DNA of 64,000 bases, from assembly GCA_040755155.1 (NCBI GenBank), contig JBFMBP010000039.1, positions 1-64,000 of the forward strand, given 5' to 3'. The position numbers and the translations under genes are program-made. This document shows, piece after piece, positions 48,830 through 57,548 of the stretch. The stretch's first letter is position 1. Every line of letters begins with the position of its first letter. Origin of the DNA: Candidatus Omnitrophota bacterium. GTDB lineage: Bacteria > Hinthialibacterota > Hinthialibacteria > Hinthialibacterales > Hinthialibacteraceae. The notes beneath the pieces were generated by a model that saw only the letters and a list, made by a program, of their open reading frames with translations, was not told the DNA's origin and searched no databases.

Positions 48830-49510
48830 ATGGCTTTCGTCTATACATTGGGACATTGGGAGCAGAACTCCTTCGTCGGCCTGACCGAAGCCGACGCTTT
48901 CTTTGCCGATCATATCGACGCGGCCTTGTGGGCCGGCTATACCAACGAGGTCAAGCAGCGGGCGCTGATTCTTGCTTCGCGCATTCTCAATACCGTTTTT
49001 CTCTTCGCCAACGGCAATCCTTATTTCTCTTCTGGGCCTTACGCCCAGGCGCTTGCGCTGCCCCTGGACGACCACGACGCCGTCAGCGGAACCGCGACCG
49101 GCGGAACTGCCGGAACGCTTATTTGTTCCTCCTTGGCGAACCCGGAAGCCTACCGCAACGATATTTTTAACTATGGCTCCATCCGCATCACGGAAGGAGC
49201 CAACATCTACGAGCATAAGCCGATCACGGATTTCGACGCTTCAACGGGGACGTTAACTGTGGGCGAAGATTTTTCCTCCGCTATCGACGCCACTAGCGGC
49301 TTCCTGATCCTCTATCCCCTTCCGCGCTACAAACGCGAAGCGGTCTGCGAGTTCGCGCTGATCGTCGCCCGCACCGGAGGCAAGTTCGACGCGGCGCTCA
49401 ACGCCAACGCCCTGGAGCCGGGCGGATCCACCCCTTCCAACGTCTTACCGGGACGGGTGCTGACCATCCTGGAGAATCATCGCAAGGGGACGCGAAAGGT
49501 GGTGCGCTGA
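48830..49510 (+). CDS. Head-tail connector (DnaT-like / gp6-like adaptor)
   Basis: This is a 226-residue protein. The N terminus NSFVGLTEADAFFADHIDAA, LWAGYTNEVKQRALILASRI matches the family annotated as DnaT-like ssDNA-binding, which in phage morphogenesis clusters is the connector below the portal. The middle is a beta-rich insert (GTATGGTAGTLICSSLANPE). The C terminus is helical again. Unusually it comes after the major tail gene rather than before it. Confidence 0.65.
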   Translation: MAFVYTLGHWEQNSFVGLTEADAFFADHIDAALWAGYTNEVKQRALILASRILNTVFLFANGNPYFSSGPYAQALALPLDDHDAVSGTATGGTAGTLICSSLANPEAYRNDIFNYGSIRITEGANIYEHKPITDFDASTGTLTVGEDFSSAIDATSGFLILYPLPRYKREAVCEFALIVARTGGKFDAALNANALEPGGSTPSNVLPGRVLTILENHRKGTRKVVR

Positions 49511-49893
49511 TGCGAATGTCGGAGACGCGCATCGCTTCCTATCCCACGCTTGTGGCGCTAACGCCCGCCACGGGGCAGAGCGACTTTCCGAAACCGGTTT
49601 ACGGAACCGCCGTCTCCTGTTTCTGCCGGGTGGAAGGTTCCCAGCGTTTGAATCTGCGGGGGGAGGACGCCTTGCAGCGCACAGATTCGCGAACCTTTTA
49701 CTTCCAACCGGGCTGGACGTTAGGAAGCATCCTCACCGCCGCCATGACTAGCGCCTCTCTAGCCGTGGGATCGTTGATTGCCTATGACGGGGCGAATTAC
49801 AAGGTGGAGGGCGTCGAGCCGCGCCGGGACGAGTGCACGGACGAGGCGATCGAGGTAATAGCCTACGCCTCCTATGCGGGAAAGGCGGAATGA
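49510..49893 (+). CDS. Head closure / stopper protein
   Basis: This 127-residue beta-rich protein (KPVYGTAVSCFCRVEGSQRL, TFYFQPGWTLGSILTAAMTS, LIAYDGANYKVEGVEPRRDE) has the size and fold type of phage neck stoppers. It lies between the connector and an HK97 gp10-like gene, the standard slot. It overlaps both neighbours by one or a few bases. Confidence 0.6.
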   Translation: MRMSETRIASYPTLVALTPATGQSDFPKPVYGTAVSCFCRVEGSQRLNLRGEDALQRTDSRTFYFQPGWTLGSILTAAMTSASLAVGSLIAYDGANYKVEGVEPRRDECTDEAIEVIAYASYAGKAE

Positions 49894-50435
49894 TGGCTTC
49901 GAAAGTGGTCATAGAAAATAAATTGAAAGTGAAATCGTTATCCCGGAATTACCGGGCGGCGATTCTAACGATGCTGAGCCGCATCGCCGATCATTTGCAG
50001 GGGGAGGCGGCTCATATCCTGGAGAGTCACAGCCATGCAAACGGGACGGGGCATATCTACAAAGGGAATTTGTTCGACGATCTGCGCAGCGAGCGCTTCG
50101 CCAACGGCAATGAGGATAAAGATCAAATGGGCGTAGCCTGCTTCGTGGGCGGTGCAAGCAAAGATTACGGGGAAGTCATCCACAACCAGCGGAAAGTCCC
50201 GGCCAAGGCGCCGCCTTACGCCGCTCTCTCCGAGTGGGTCGCCTACAAGTTGGGCATACCCAAGGACGATCCTGAGCATTTCATCGTCGTGCGCACGATT
50301 CAGCGCAACATCGCCCGGCGGGGGCTGAAGAGCATAGGACGCGACGGCCTGCAATTCTTCTGGGGGCCGCTCTTCGAGAATCATAAGAAATATCTGGAAT
50401 GGATCGGCAAGGCTTGCCGGAAAGTGAGAGCATAA
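49890..50435 (+). CDS. HK97 gp10-like neck / tail-completion protein
   Basis: This 181-residue protein starts at ATG 49890 or 49893, overlapping the previous stop (ATGA). It has the gp10 pattern: a helical start (AAILTMLSRIADHLQGEAAH), a conserved middle with GHIYKGNLFDDLRS, and VIHNQRKVPAKAPPYAALSE, WVAYKLG near residue 105. The family stabilises the head-tail junction. Confidence 0.7.
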   Translation: MMASKVVIENKLKVKSLSRNYRAAILTMLSRIADHLQGEAAHILESHSHANGTGHIYKGNLFDDLRSERFANGNEDKDQMGVACFVGGASKDYGEVIHNQRKVPAKAPPYAALSEWVAYKLGIPKDDPEHFIVVRTIQRNIARRGLKSIGRDGLQFFWGPLFENHKKYLEWIGKACRKVRA

Positions 50436-50764
50436 TGGCCAACGTTTTCCCGCAATCCAAAACAGCGAAGGTCGAGCATCCGCCGCTTAGCGAAGCGCTC
50501 TACCAGGAATTTTCCATCGTCTATAAGCAATTCCTGCTCGCCTGGCGTTGTTTCGGCGAAGAAGTTTCGCTCGGCCTGGAAACCGGCAGGATGCGGGCGT
50601 TCGCGGTGGAAGGCGAGGAATGCTTTTCCGACGTGAAGTCGGCCTATAAACATGCCACAACGGCCTGGCGACGCTACCAGGATCGGAAATTGATCGAGTT
50701 GCAACAGGAAGCCGAAGCGCAGAATACGAATGGCCGGGAGAATCCGAGTGACCGCGAGGATTGA
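50435..50764 (+). CDS. Phage protein of unknown function in the neck/tail operon
   Basis: From ATG 50435 it is a 109-residue, mostly helical, soluble protein (LSEALYQEFSIVYKQFLLAW, DVKSAYKHATTAWRRYQDRK). No family is recognised. It overlaps the previous stop (TAATG) and the next gene by about 35 bases. Confidence 0.55.
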   Translation: MANVFPQSKTAKVEHPPLSEALYQEFSIVYKQFLLAWRCFGEEVSLGLETGRMRAFAVEGEECFSDVKSAYKHATTAWRRYQDRKLIELQQEAEAQNTNGRENPSDRED

Positions 50765-51299
50765 AAGCGACGTTGCCGATTATATCGCCGCTCATGTCTT
50801 CGGCTTGAGCCGGTGGAACGAGACAGAGCAGACGGGCAACGTCCGCGCGGGCGCGCGCAACGCCCACTGCACCGGCTTGCAAGTCGCCGTGCGGCGGACG
50901 GGCGGAGCGGGCAAATCGCCCATTACCGGTATGCGGAAGGCGAATGTGGAGATCGCCGTCTACGGCGATGGCGAGGCAGCGCTGGATATGGCGGAAGAAA
51001 TCTTCGCCCTCTTTGAGCGGCCTATCGGTTTTGTTGGCGCAACCACGCGGATCGCCAACGTCATGACTACGGAGGATCAACCGCGCGATATGTCACTCAT
51101 TGAAGGCGACGTGTCGCGTTATGACATCCCGCTGCGGGCGCAATATTCCGTGATTCCTGAGACAGAAGAGGATGAACCATCGGAGACAAGGGCGACTGAT
51201 CGGGGAATACCTCACGACCTGCGGCCTTCGCCTTCCGAAGACATCAAAACCGGCATCCGCAAACGGACGCAACGAACTACGAGAGGAACAAGAATGTGA
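50730..51299 (+). CDS. Tail terminator-like protein with repeated C-terminal tag
   Basis: This is a 189-residue protein; GTG 50748 is an alternative start. Residues 1-145 are alpha/beta (KANVEIAVYGDGEAALDMAE, EIFALFERPIGFVGATTRIA, RYDIPLRAQYSVI), the usual layout of phage tail terminators, and its slot before the tail chaperones fits. Residues 153-188 (RATDRGIPHDLRPSPSEDIK and a basic end) are repeated at the end of the protein at 54451, encoded by a 100-bp DNA repeat. That tag is basic and probably disordered. Confidence 0.6.
   Translation: MAGRIRVTARIESDVADYIAAHVFGLSRWNETEQTGNVRAGARNAHCTGLQVAVRRTGGAGKSPITGMRKANVEIAVYGDGEAALDMAEEIFALFERPIGFVGATTRIANVMTTEDQPRDMSLIEGDVSRYDIPLRAQYSVIPETEEDEPSETRATDRGIPHDLRPSPSEDIKTGIRKRTQRTTRGTRM
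51190..51289 (+). repeat. 100-bp direct repeat, copy 1 (copy 2 at 54674-54773)
   Basis: The two copies differ at only one or two positions (CGGCATCC versus CGGCGTCC; last base). Each encodes the C terminus of one gene and ends with GAGAGGAA just before the next gene's start. CTTCG-CCTTC-CGAAG inside forms a small hairpin. The copies are 3.5 kb apart in the same operon. Confidence 0.85.
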
Positions 51300-51739
51300 A
51301 AACCATCCAGTTAACCAACGGGAAGACCTGCGAGATCAAGCGTCTAGGGGCGCTCTCGCAGGCGCGAGCGCTGGGGATTATCTCCGAATTAATTGGCGAC
51401 GAGCGCGTTCAGCGCGGCTATGCCGAAATCGAACAGCGGGGCGCGGCTCTTGTTTCTCAAGAATCCATGCAATTGTTGGGCGGCGTATTGCAAAGCCTCT
51501 TGATTGATCATATCGGCGCCGTCACCGAATTGATCTTATTGGCCTCTTCGTTGGAAAATAAAGACCTGGAGGTGGACGGCGATGACGCCATTGGACTCCA
51601 AGATATCGCCGCCATCCTGACGGCGGCCTGGGAAGAGAACGGCATGAGCCGAATGATGGAGAAATTGGGAAACGCGCCAAAGCCGCCCGCGATGGGCGGC
51701 GCCGACCGCAAAGCCGAAAAGAAAGCGCCCCGTCGTTAG
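51296..51739 (+). CDS. Tail assembly chaperone (G-like)
   Basis: This 147-residue protein starts with GTG at 51296, overlapping the previous stop, with GAGAGGAA nine bases upstream. It is helical (GKTCEIKRLGALSQARALGI, LLIDHIGAVTELILLASSLE) and ends in a charged low-complexity tail. Its place between tail terminator and tape measure is that of lambda gpG. A -1 frameshift near its end would give a longer GT-like form. Confidence 0.7.
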   Translation: MKTIQLTNGKTCEIKRLGALSQARALGIISELIGDERVQRGYAEIEQRGAALVSQESMQLLGGVLQSLLIDHIGAVTELILLASSLENKDLEVDGDDAIGLQDIAAILTAAWEENGMSRMMEKLGNAPKPPAMGGADRKAEKKAPRR

Positions 51740-52089
51740 AAACGATTCTATTGGACGCGCTTGGTTCGGCCTACGGATGGGGAACAGCGGACATTGAGGC
51801 GATATCGCTGACGCAAGCCGCCGATCTGTTAGACGCCATCGAACGCCGGGAGGCGGCGGAAGGACTTAAACAAATCGGGATTATGGCGTCGGCCATCGGT
51901 TTATGCTTTTCCGGCAAGAAGACGGAGCCGCCGCTGGTAGGAGAGTTGAAGCGAATCGCCGAAGGGCGCGGAGCGCGCGGCGGCAATCTCATAGACCTCG
52001 ACGCCTTCCGGGAAACGAAGGCGGAAGCGGAGCGGCAATATCCTCAACTATTCCACAATAAGAAAATCGCAAGGCAAAAGGAAACGTAA
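51718..52089 (+). CDS. T part of the tail chaperone, expressed by probable -1 frameshift
   Basis: The frame is open from before 51718 to the TAA before 52090 and reads ESAPSLETILLDALGSAYGW, GTADIEAISLTQAADLLDAI and so on. No ATG or ribosome binding site opens it; the first start-like codon is TTG 51751. Zero-frame GAA-AAG (51716-51721) offers an A-AAG slip site. A slip there gives a 264-residue G-T fusion (51296-51718 joined to 51718-52089), the arrangement conserved in long-tailed phages. Confidence 0.65.
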   Translation, partial: KESAPSLETILLDALGSAYGWGTADIEAISLTQAADLLDAIERREAAEGLKQIGIMASAIGLCFSGKKTEPPLVGELKRIAEGRGARGGNLIDLDAFRETKAEAERQYPQLFHNKKIARQKET

Positions 52090-52091
52090 TC

Positions 52092-53384
52092 ATGGGAACG
52101 ACGATCGATGGCGGAACGATACTGGCGCGGTTGCTGTTAGAGGATAAGGAGTTCAAGGCGGGCTTGAATCGCATAACGAGCGCGGTGACGGCGGCCTTGC
52201 CGAAGATCAAAGCGGCGGTCTCCAAAATCGGGGAGACGATTTCCGGCGTAGGGGCGCGTATGGCCGAAATGGGAGAAAAACTTACCTTCATCGGCGGCGC
52301 CGTTTTCGCCCCGATGGTTCTATCGATGAAATCGTTTGCCGACAAGAACGCCGAAGCGCGGGCCAAAGTGCAGGAATTGTCGGCGGCCATCGCCGCCATG
52401 CCGCAAGGGATGACCGTCGAAAAGGCGCAAGCGCAGCAGCAATTGCAGTATTACATGATGGTTATACAAAAAACCCAGTCGGCGGCGAATTCGCAAAATC
52501 AATTAATTAATGCCTTTAAAACATTGAACAACGTCATCGCCCAGCTTCTCTGGCAAACTCTCGGTCCGTTTGTTCCGCAAATCGTCGCGGGAATCCAGGC
52601 GTTTATAGCCTGGATTAAAGCCCATAAGGAATTAGCTGCAAGCATCGTCAAGGTGGTGGCCGCCGTGGGACTGATTGCCATTGTCGTCGGTCCGCTTTTG
52701 GCTGTAGGGGGAAAATTCATGGTAATCCTGGGCGGCATGATCGGGCTTATCGCAGCGCTGATCAATCCGGTTACTTTGGCGATAGCCGCCTTTTCTTTAT
52801 TTTTGTATTTATTCCGGGATCAAATTTATCCGGAACTTGAAAAGCACATAGAAAAGATTAAGGAGATTTGGAAAGAATGGATAGATGGCAAGAAATCGAT
52901 AGCCGATTCCCTGACGGAAGCGGCAAGGCAAATATGGAATTTCTTGAAGAATATTTTGGCGGCCATTCTTGACGAGGGGGCCGCTCTGATTCTAAAAAAA
53001 ATATCCGATTTTACCGGGGCCACCGAAATGGAAATCCTATTTAGGTTGGCGAATTTATCCGTGGAATGGGATTCCTTTCTTGAGGAAATTCTCGCCAGTT
53101 GGAAAGAATTTATCAAAAACCTGATTCCGGGGTACAAAACGCTGGAAAGCATCATGAATTATGTTTCCGGATTGGGAAGCGGCGGGACGGCGGTTTCCGG
53201 CCCCGGATTTTGGGATAACCTTTCGGCCAATCTGGCTCCGACGATGGGATCCAGCGCATTCACGCAAAATAATAGTTTTCCGTCGGCGGGCATCGCCACG
53301 ACGGATTTGGTGAAGGCCATTTCCGAAGCCGTAAAAAGCGTGACGCAGAAAGAACTCGAAAAGATCGCAGAGGGGTTGAAATGA
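52092..53384 (+). CDS. Tail tape measure protein (short)
   Basis: This is a 430-residue protein: helical start (TILARLLLEDKEFKAGLNRI), then long helices with hydrophobic membrane-insertion stretches at about 190-245 (IVKVVAAVGLIAIVVGPLLA, FMVILGGMIGLIAALINPVT), as in tape measures that form a channel during DNA entry. The length is at the low end for siphoviruses; with the usual rule of about 0.15 nm per residue it predicts a tail near 65 nm. It follows the chaperone genes directly. Confidence 0.85.
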   Translation: MGTTIDGGTILARLLLEDKEFKAGLNRITSAVTAALPKIKAAVSKIGETISGVGARMAEMGEKLTFIGGAVFAPMVLSMKSFADKNAEARAKVQELSAAIAAMPQGMTVEKAQAQQQLQYYMMVIQKTQSAANSQNQLINAFKTLNNVIAQLLWQTLGPFVPQIVAGIQAFIAWIKAHKELAASIVKVVAAVGLIAIVVGPLLAVGGKFMVILGGMIGLIAALINPVTLAIAAFSLFLYLFRDQIYPELEKHIEKIKEIWKEWIDGKKSIADSLTEAARQIWNFLKNILAAILDEGAALILKKISDFTGATEMEILFRLANLSVEWDSFLEEILASWKEFIKNLIPGYKTLESIMNYVSGLGSGGTAVSGPGFWDNLSANLAPTMGSSAFTQNNSFPSAGIATTDLVKAISEAVKSVTQKELEKIAEGLK

Positions 53385-54208
53385 CCCTCTACGCCGATTC
53401 CGCCTACCGTCCGCGCCTGGTCTACGGCGCTGCGACGTTCCTCTTCGACGACGGAGAGACGCGCATCGCCATTTTCGATCTCTCCCGCGAGCGGACGAAG
53501 CGGACGCAGGCCTACGCCATTCCCGGCGTCCCCGGCCAGGTCATCGTGGGCAAGCCGCTCACGGACGGCATGCAAATCTCCTTCTCCGTGGAGATTGCCG
53601 CCGCCGATTTAGCAACTTACGTCGCCCGGCGCGAGGCGCTGAAGACGGCGCTCGACGGCGGCGCCGACGGCAAACTGGATTTCTACCTGCGCTACCAGGA
53701 CGCTTCGAACTATTACGCCTTCAAGAACTGCGTTCTCTTCTCCTCCACGCTGCCGGACGGGCCGCATGATCCGCTGACTGACGATATCGTTCCTCTGATG
53801 CAGGGATCGATAACGCTGATAAGCGAAGACGCGGAGCCAATCATCGTGGAGGATGGTGAAACGCAAAGCGCCGATGCGGACGAACTCTTAATCGATCAGG
53901 TCTACGAAGGCTCGCTGGCGCTGTACGCCTCCCAGGAAGCCGTGGTGCAGAATACGCTGGGCGAGGTAAAGGCGCGCTTTGCGGCAATCGTTCCCGCCAT
54001 CGACATCGTCGGCGTTCTATCCGCGGACGGAACGCCCTTCGCGGGGACGGGCGGCGTTTCCGATCCCGATGCGCAGGCCGTCCATGCGCAATCGTTCCAG
54101 ATCGAGGGGGGAATCACGATTCAGAATTCTTTGGGCGAAACCATGGCCATTCTTTCCGAAGAAGCAGGCGGCTTTAGCCTCAAAGGAGTGGTTTCTCAGA
54201 CGCTATGA
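53381..54208 (+). CDS. Distal tail / baseplate-type protein
   Basis: This is a 275-residue beta-rich protein. YRPRLVYGAATFLFDDGETR, IPGVPGQVIVGKPLTDGMQI and FYLRYQDASNYYAFKNCVLF recall the N-terminal ring domain of Dit-like proteins. It lies right after the tape measure. It ends VVSQTL, and the coding equivalent of those last five residues recurs 230 bases downstream. Confidence 0.6.
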   Translation: MTLYADSAYRPRLVYGAATFLFDDGETRIAIFDLSRERTKRTQAYAIPGVPGQVIVGKPLTDGMQISFSVEIAAADLATYVARREALKTALDGGADGKLDFYLRYQDASNYYAFKNCVLFSSTLPDGPHDPLTDDIVPLMQGSITLISEDAEPIIVEDGETQSADADELLIDQVYEGSLALYASQEAVVQNTLGEVKARFAAIVPAIDIVGVLSADGTPFAGTGGVSDPDAQAVHAQSFQIEGGITIQNSLGETMAILSEEAGGFSLKGVVSQTL

Positions 54209-54432
54209 AGATAGAAATTTCAATCATTTCTTTTATCGATCAGATGGATGACATCAACGCAATCGTATCAAATTATTTGCCTGTAGATGATAGTTCTTGG
54301 GAACATTATGGTTCCGAGAATGAGAGGATTCTTAATAAAATTTTCGGACCCAAAACCGCCTTAGAATTTATTGAAGATTTGTTATCCTCAGATTCATACT
54401 CTCATTTCGAGGTTCGGCGATATGAAAGTTAG
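54205..54432 (+). CDS. Small inserted gene (moron-like) in the tail operon
   Basis: This 75-residue acidic protein (MKIEISIISFIDQMDDINAI, VSNYLPVDDSSWEHYGSENE) is AT-richer than its neighbours. It starts on the ATGA of the preceding gene. After its stop comes ATG-GTC-TCG-CAA-ACG-CTA-TGA, which codes for VSQTL and stop exactly as at the end of the preceding gene but with synonymous codons. The gene therefore looks inserted between two alleles of the same junction. Function unknown. Confidence 0.55.
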   Translation: MKIEISIISFIDQMDDINAIVSNYLPVDDSSWEHYGSENERILNKIFGPKTALEFIEDLLSSDSYSHFEVRRYES

Positions 54433-54450
54433 GATGGTCTCGCAAACGCT

Positions 54451-54783
54451 ATGAGCATCCTCATCCAGCGCTATCAAGGCGGCTTGACGGTGCGCCTGGC
54501 GGCGGGCGAGACCTTCGAAATCCGCCGCCATACGGGGCGGATTCTGCTGCGCATCACGATGGGAAACGACGAAGCGTCGATTAAGGTGGAGACGATTCCC
54601 ATCGCGACTCACGACGCCGGTTACGACGGCCTGGGCAACACCGGCTGGCATACGGAGCCGACGACGGAACAGCGGGCGACTGATCGGGGAATACCTCACG
54701 ACCTGCGGCCTTCGCCTTCCGAAGACATCAAAACCGGCGTCCGCAAACGGACGCAACGAACTACGAGAGGAAAACGAACATGA
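54451..54783 (+). CDS. Tail-region protein with repeated C-terminal tag
   Basis: This is a 110-residue protein. The first 70 residues are beta-rich (LTVRLAAGETFEIRRHTGRI, LLRITMGNDEASIKVETIPI). The last 36 residues repeat the tag of the gene at 50730 (RATDRGIPHDLRPSPSEDIK plus a basic end) through the second copy of the 100-bp repeat. It overlaps the next gene's start (ATGA). Confidence 0.5.
   Translation: MSILIQRYQGGLTVRLAAGETFEIRRHTGRILLRITMGNDEASIKVETIPIATHDAGYDGLGNTGWHTEPTTEQRATDRGIPHDLRPSPSEDIKTGVRKRTQRTTRGKRT
54674..54773 (+). repeat. 100-bp direct repeat, copy 2
   Basis: It is the counterpart of 51190-51289, in the same reading frame relative to the gene it ends and at the same distance from the following start codon. 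The near-identity suggests recent duplication or gene conversion. Confidence 0.85.
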
Positions 54784-55475
54784 ATCGAACTGGCAAGCAT
54801 CTCTTACTCGTCGGCCTGATCCTGGCCTATTCGCTGGGCGTCTGCGCCGATCCCGTCCCCCAAGTGAAGAATATTCATCCTCTGCCCGCCGAAAGCGTCG
54901 TCGGACAGCCGATAACGGCGGTAATTCCTTTAAGCGGGACGGGATACATAACCGTACTGCATAATTGGATCGTTTTTGATGTTACTGGGACCATGATTGA
55001 TGATTTTGCGTCCAGTCAATATTTATCCGCAGCGACTGAAGGTTGGAGCGACTTATATTTTCAGCGGATTGTCTACACTCCTACGAGCATCGGATCGATT
55101 GTTTTGTCGGTAACCGATCCATCAATTGATGAATGGGCGACATGGACGGCGCGCGTCGTCGCTCCGGGCAAAATCCTCCAATCGACCATGTATTATTTGA
55201 CCTCCTCGATCTCGCGGGACGACTCCTGGACCGTCTCCAGCCCTATCGTCCGTTCCTGCTCCGCTTATTACGACTCGGCGTTGGAAGAGGTTTACGTCAA
55301 CGACCAGGACGAGATCGTCGATTACCACGTCTCCGTCTACGACTACTCCACGGCCATCGAGAATTTTGTCCAGAAGCGTTGGGATTATTGGGGACTGACG
55401 CAATCTGAGGTTACGGCCATTCTGCAACGCGCCGTCCCCGATGGGGATGAGACGCGCTACCACGTACAGGAGTGA
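54780..55475 (+). CDS. Exported protein encoded inside the tail operon
   Basis: This 231-residue protein has a clear Sec signal peptide (MNRTGKHLLLVGLILAYSLG, VCADP; cleavage probably after the Ala of VCA). The mature part is beta-rich (YITVLHNWIVFDVTGTMIDD, IVYTPTSIGSIVLSVTDPSI) with a helical end. A phage virion protein would not normally have a signal peptide. It may be a prophage-encoded periplasmic or surface protein, for example for exclusion. No family is recognised. Confidence 0.6.
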   Translation: MNRTGKHLLLVGLILAYSLGVCADPVPQVKNIHPLPAESVVGQPITAVIPLSGTGYITVLHNWIVFDVTGTMIDDFASSQYLSAATEGWSDLYFQRIVYTPTSIGSIVLSVTDPSIDEWATWTARVVAPGKILQSTMYYLTSSISRDDSWTVSSPIVRSCSAYYDSALEEVYVNDQDEIVDYHVSVYDYSTAIENFVQKRWDYWGLTQSEVTAILQRAVPDGDETRYHVQE

Positions 55476-55481
55476 AGACCG

Positions 55482-57533
55482 TTGGCTTACACCCGTTATT
55501 TCGCCATCCGCTCGGGCGCCGCGCCCTACTCCCTGCGTTCGCTGGGACCCGCCAACAACGGGGCGGCCTCCCTTTCCTGCGTCCTGCTGGGGCGCGAGGC
55601 GGGCGGCTTGTGCGACTCCGCCGAGGCGGAGATTCCGGCGGCTTTTCCCGAGGACTGGGGCATTCGCGCCTGCGACTGGCTGATAGCCGGTTACAATTCC
55701 TCTAATCTCTGGTGGAGTGGGATAATCGACAAAGTGGATTTAACCGGCCCTGGCGGCGGAACTGTCCGAGTAAGCGCTAAGGGTATAGAGCACGAACTCA
55801 AGAGCATCTATCCCGTCGTCGATTTTGGCAAGGACTATGACGAAACAACCGCTGAGGGCGATCCCTACGCCACCTATCAAAACCCCACGCTTAAAGCGAT
55901 AGCGCGGACAACGTCAACCCCATCGATAATCAAGACACTGTGGACTGATTACATTGTCGGCAAGGTGCGCGGCGTCGCTGTAGGCTCTTCCTGCGACATC
56001 GACTCCGCCGACACTGGAACCGATGCCGCCTACCTTGTCTATGACGGCTCCGTGTCCCTCTATGAGATTCTCAACTCTCTGGCGGAACGGACGGGCATGT
56101 CCTGGGGCTTTTATCCCTCCAGCGTCATGAATGTTCATACCTTCTTCTTCAAGCGTCCTTCCGGCGTCTTCGATCCCAATCTTCACAAGTTTTATTACGG
56201 CGTCAATTGCGTGGAACTGGCCGCCGAAACCAACCAAAACCAGGTGGTCAACAGCCTGACGCTGACCGGCGGCGCCGTTCCCGAAATCGGACAGACTTTT
56301 TCGCGGCTGATGGTCGATCCCCAATCGCAGGAGCAATACGGAGCGCGGCACGTAACGAAACGGATTCCCGGCGTGCGCCGCACCATCGACGCCCAGGTTC
56401 ATGCGGCGGCCGTCTTCGACCGCCGCCGTGATCCCTATCCGGCGCTGCGCTGCAAGTGCCTGGCCGTGGGGACGACGGCGACGGACGGCAAGCGCTCCGT
56501 GCAAATCCTCGACGATTATTCTCTCATCTATCCCGGACAAACGCCGATCCGGATCGCCGACGAGTATGGCGCGGGCTACAACCTCGACGCCTCGCAGCGG
56601 CTGACGAATCAAATATCCGTCTTCTTCGGCGAGACGGCCATAGAGATGGAATTCACGCTCGGCGAGGCCAAGCCGCGGACGCTGGACCTGTGGAAGGACG
56701 CTCTCCTGCGCAACGTCGGAACCCGCCCGCGCCAGGGCTGGGAATATACTGCGCCCGCGGCCAAGACCTGGGACCCGGGCGTTCGCACGCCGAACTGCCG
56801 TATGGACATCTGCTCCCATATCGGCGTCGTGGAAGCGGACAACGGCGATGGCACCGGAACCGTGCGCATCGCGCAAGACGCCGAGGGGGGCAGCGACGCC
56901 GACCCCTATCGAGAACTCTATACGAATATCCCCCTTCCATCCGGCATCGAGGTCGGCGATTCCGTCGGGATCAATAAATACTACGAAGACGGCGAGTTGA
57001 AGGACGTGGGGACGGAGGCGCTGAGCGCCACGGCGACGGGGGCAGTTCCGGTAAGCGAAGACGACGTCATCAAGATCGTTAATTATCATATGAACGCTAC
57101 GGGCCGCATTGCCCTCAGCAACCTTACGAAAATCCGCGACCTGGGCGATGCGGTTCTCTCCGGGCTGGACGACGCGCTGCTGGAACATGCGGAAGGCGAC
57201 GGCATTCCTCAAGGCCGTTTGGGACAGATCGTCCGCCTGCCCGCCGAGAATCTTCCCGCTCTCTGCTCCTCCATTCGCGCGATTCGATCGGAGACCTTCG
57301 ACGCCGCCTTGTCCGAAATCCGGGCGGCGTTCCCCACCGGCGCGCCGGACGAGGCGAAACTCTTCGACCGCGTGTTGAAACTGTCGAACGATGGAAAAGT
57401 GGGCCTGGCCGCCGTGGTGAAGGTGGTCATCGCCGAGATCGTACGGAATTTGTATCTGCAAAACGCCTCGGATTACGAACGCGGTGAAGTGGTGGCCGCG
57501 CCCAACGCGGTTACGAAAGCCAATCCCTCCTAA
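55482..57533 (+). CDS. Large baseplate / tail hub protein
   Basis: This 683-residue protein starts with TTG at 55482 behind CAGGAGTG (eight-base spacing). It opens YTRYFAIRSGAAPYSLRSLG and contains beta-rich domains, including a hub-like region (CDWLIAGYNSSNLWWSGIID, KVDLTGPGGGTVRVSAKGIE), an OB-like segment near residues 450-515 (CSHIGVVEADNGDGTGTVRI, PLPSGIEVGDSVGINKYYED) and a helical C terminus. Size and place match tail-tip proteins that hold the fibre. Confidence 0.65.
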   Translation: MAYTRYFAIRSGAAPYSLRSLGPANNGAASLSCVLLGREAGGLCDSAEAEIPAAFPEDWGIRACDWLIAGYNSSNLWWSGIIDKVDLTGPGGGTVRVSAKGIEHELKSIYPVVDFGKDYDETTAEGDPYATYQNPTLKAIARTTSTPSIIKTLWTDYIVGKVRGVAVGSSCDIDSADTGTDAAYLVYDGSVSLYEILNSLAERTGMSWGFYPSSVMNVHTFFFKRPSGVFDPNLHKFYYGVNCVELAAETNQNQVVNSLTLTGGAVPEIGQTFSRLMVDPQSQEQYGARHVTKRIPGVRRTIDAQVHAAAVFDRRRDPYPALRCKCLAVGTTATDGKRSVQILDDYSLIYPGQTPIRIADEYGAGYNLDASQRLTNQISVFFGETAIEMEFTLGEAKPRTLDLWKDALLRNVGTRPRQGWEYTAPAAKTWDPGVRTPNCRMDICSHIGVVEADNGDGTGTVRIAQDAEGGSDADPYRELYTNIPLPSGIEVGDSVGINKYYEDGELKDVGTEALSATATGAVPVSEDDVIKIVNYHMNATGRIALSNLTKIRDLGDAVLSGLDDALLEHAEGDGIPQGRLGQIVRLPAENLPALCSSIRAIRSETFDAALSEIRAAFPTGAPDEAKLFDRVLKLSNDGKVGLAAVVKVVIAEIVRNLYLQNASDYERGEVVAAPNAVTKANPS

Positions 57534-57548
57534 TGAAAGGACGATTCA

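Noticed and set aside
55914-57461. A 515-codon minus-strand frame opposite the baseplate hub gene
   Set aside because: Antisense shadow caused by high GC at third positions; the plus-strand protein is the one with tail-like domains and a ribosome site.
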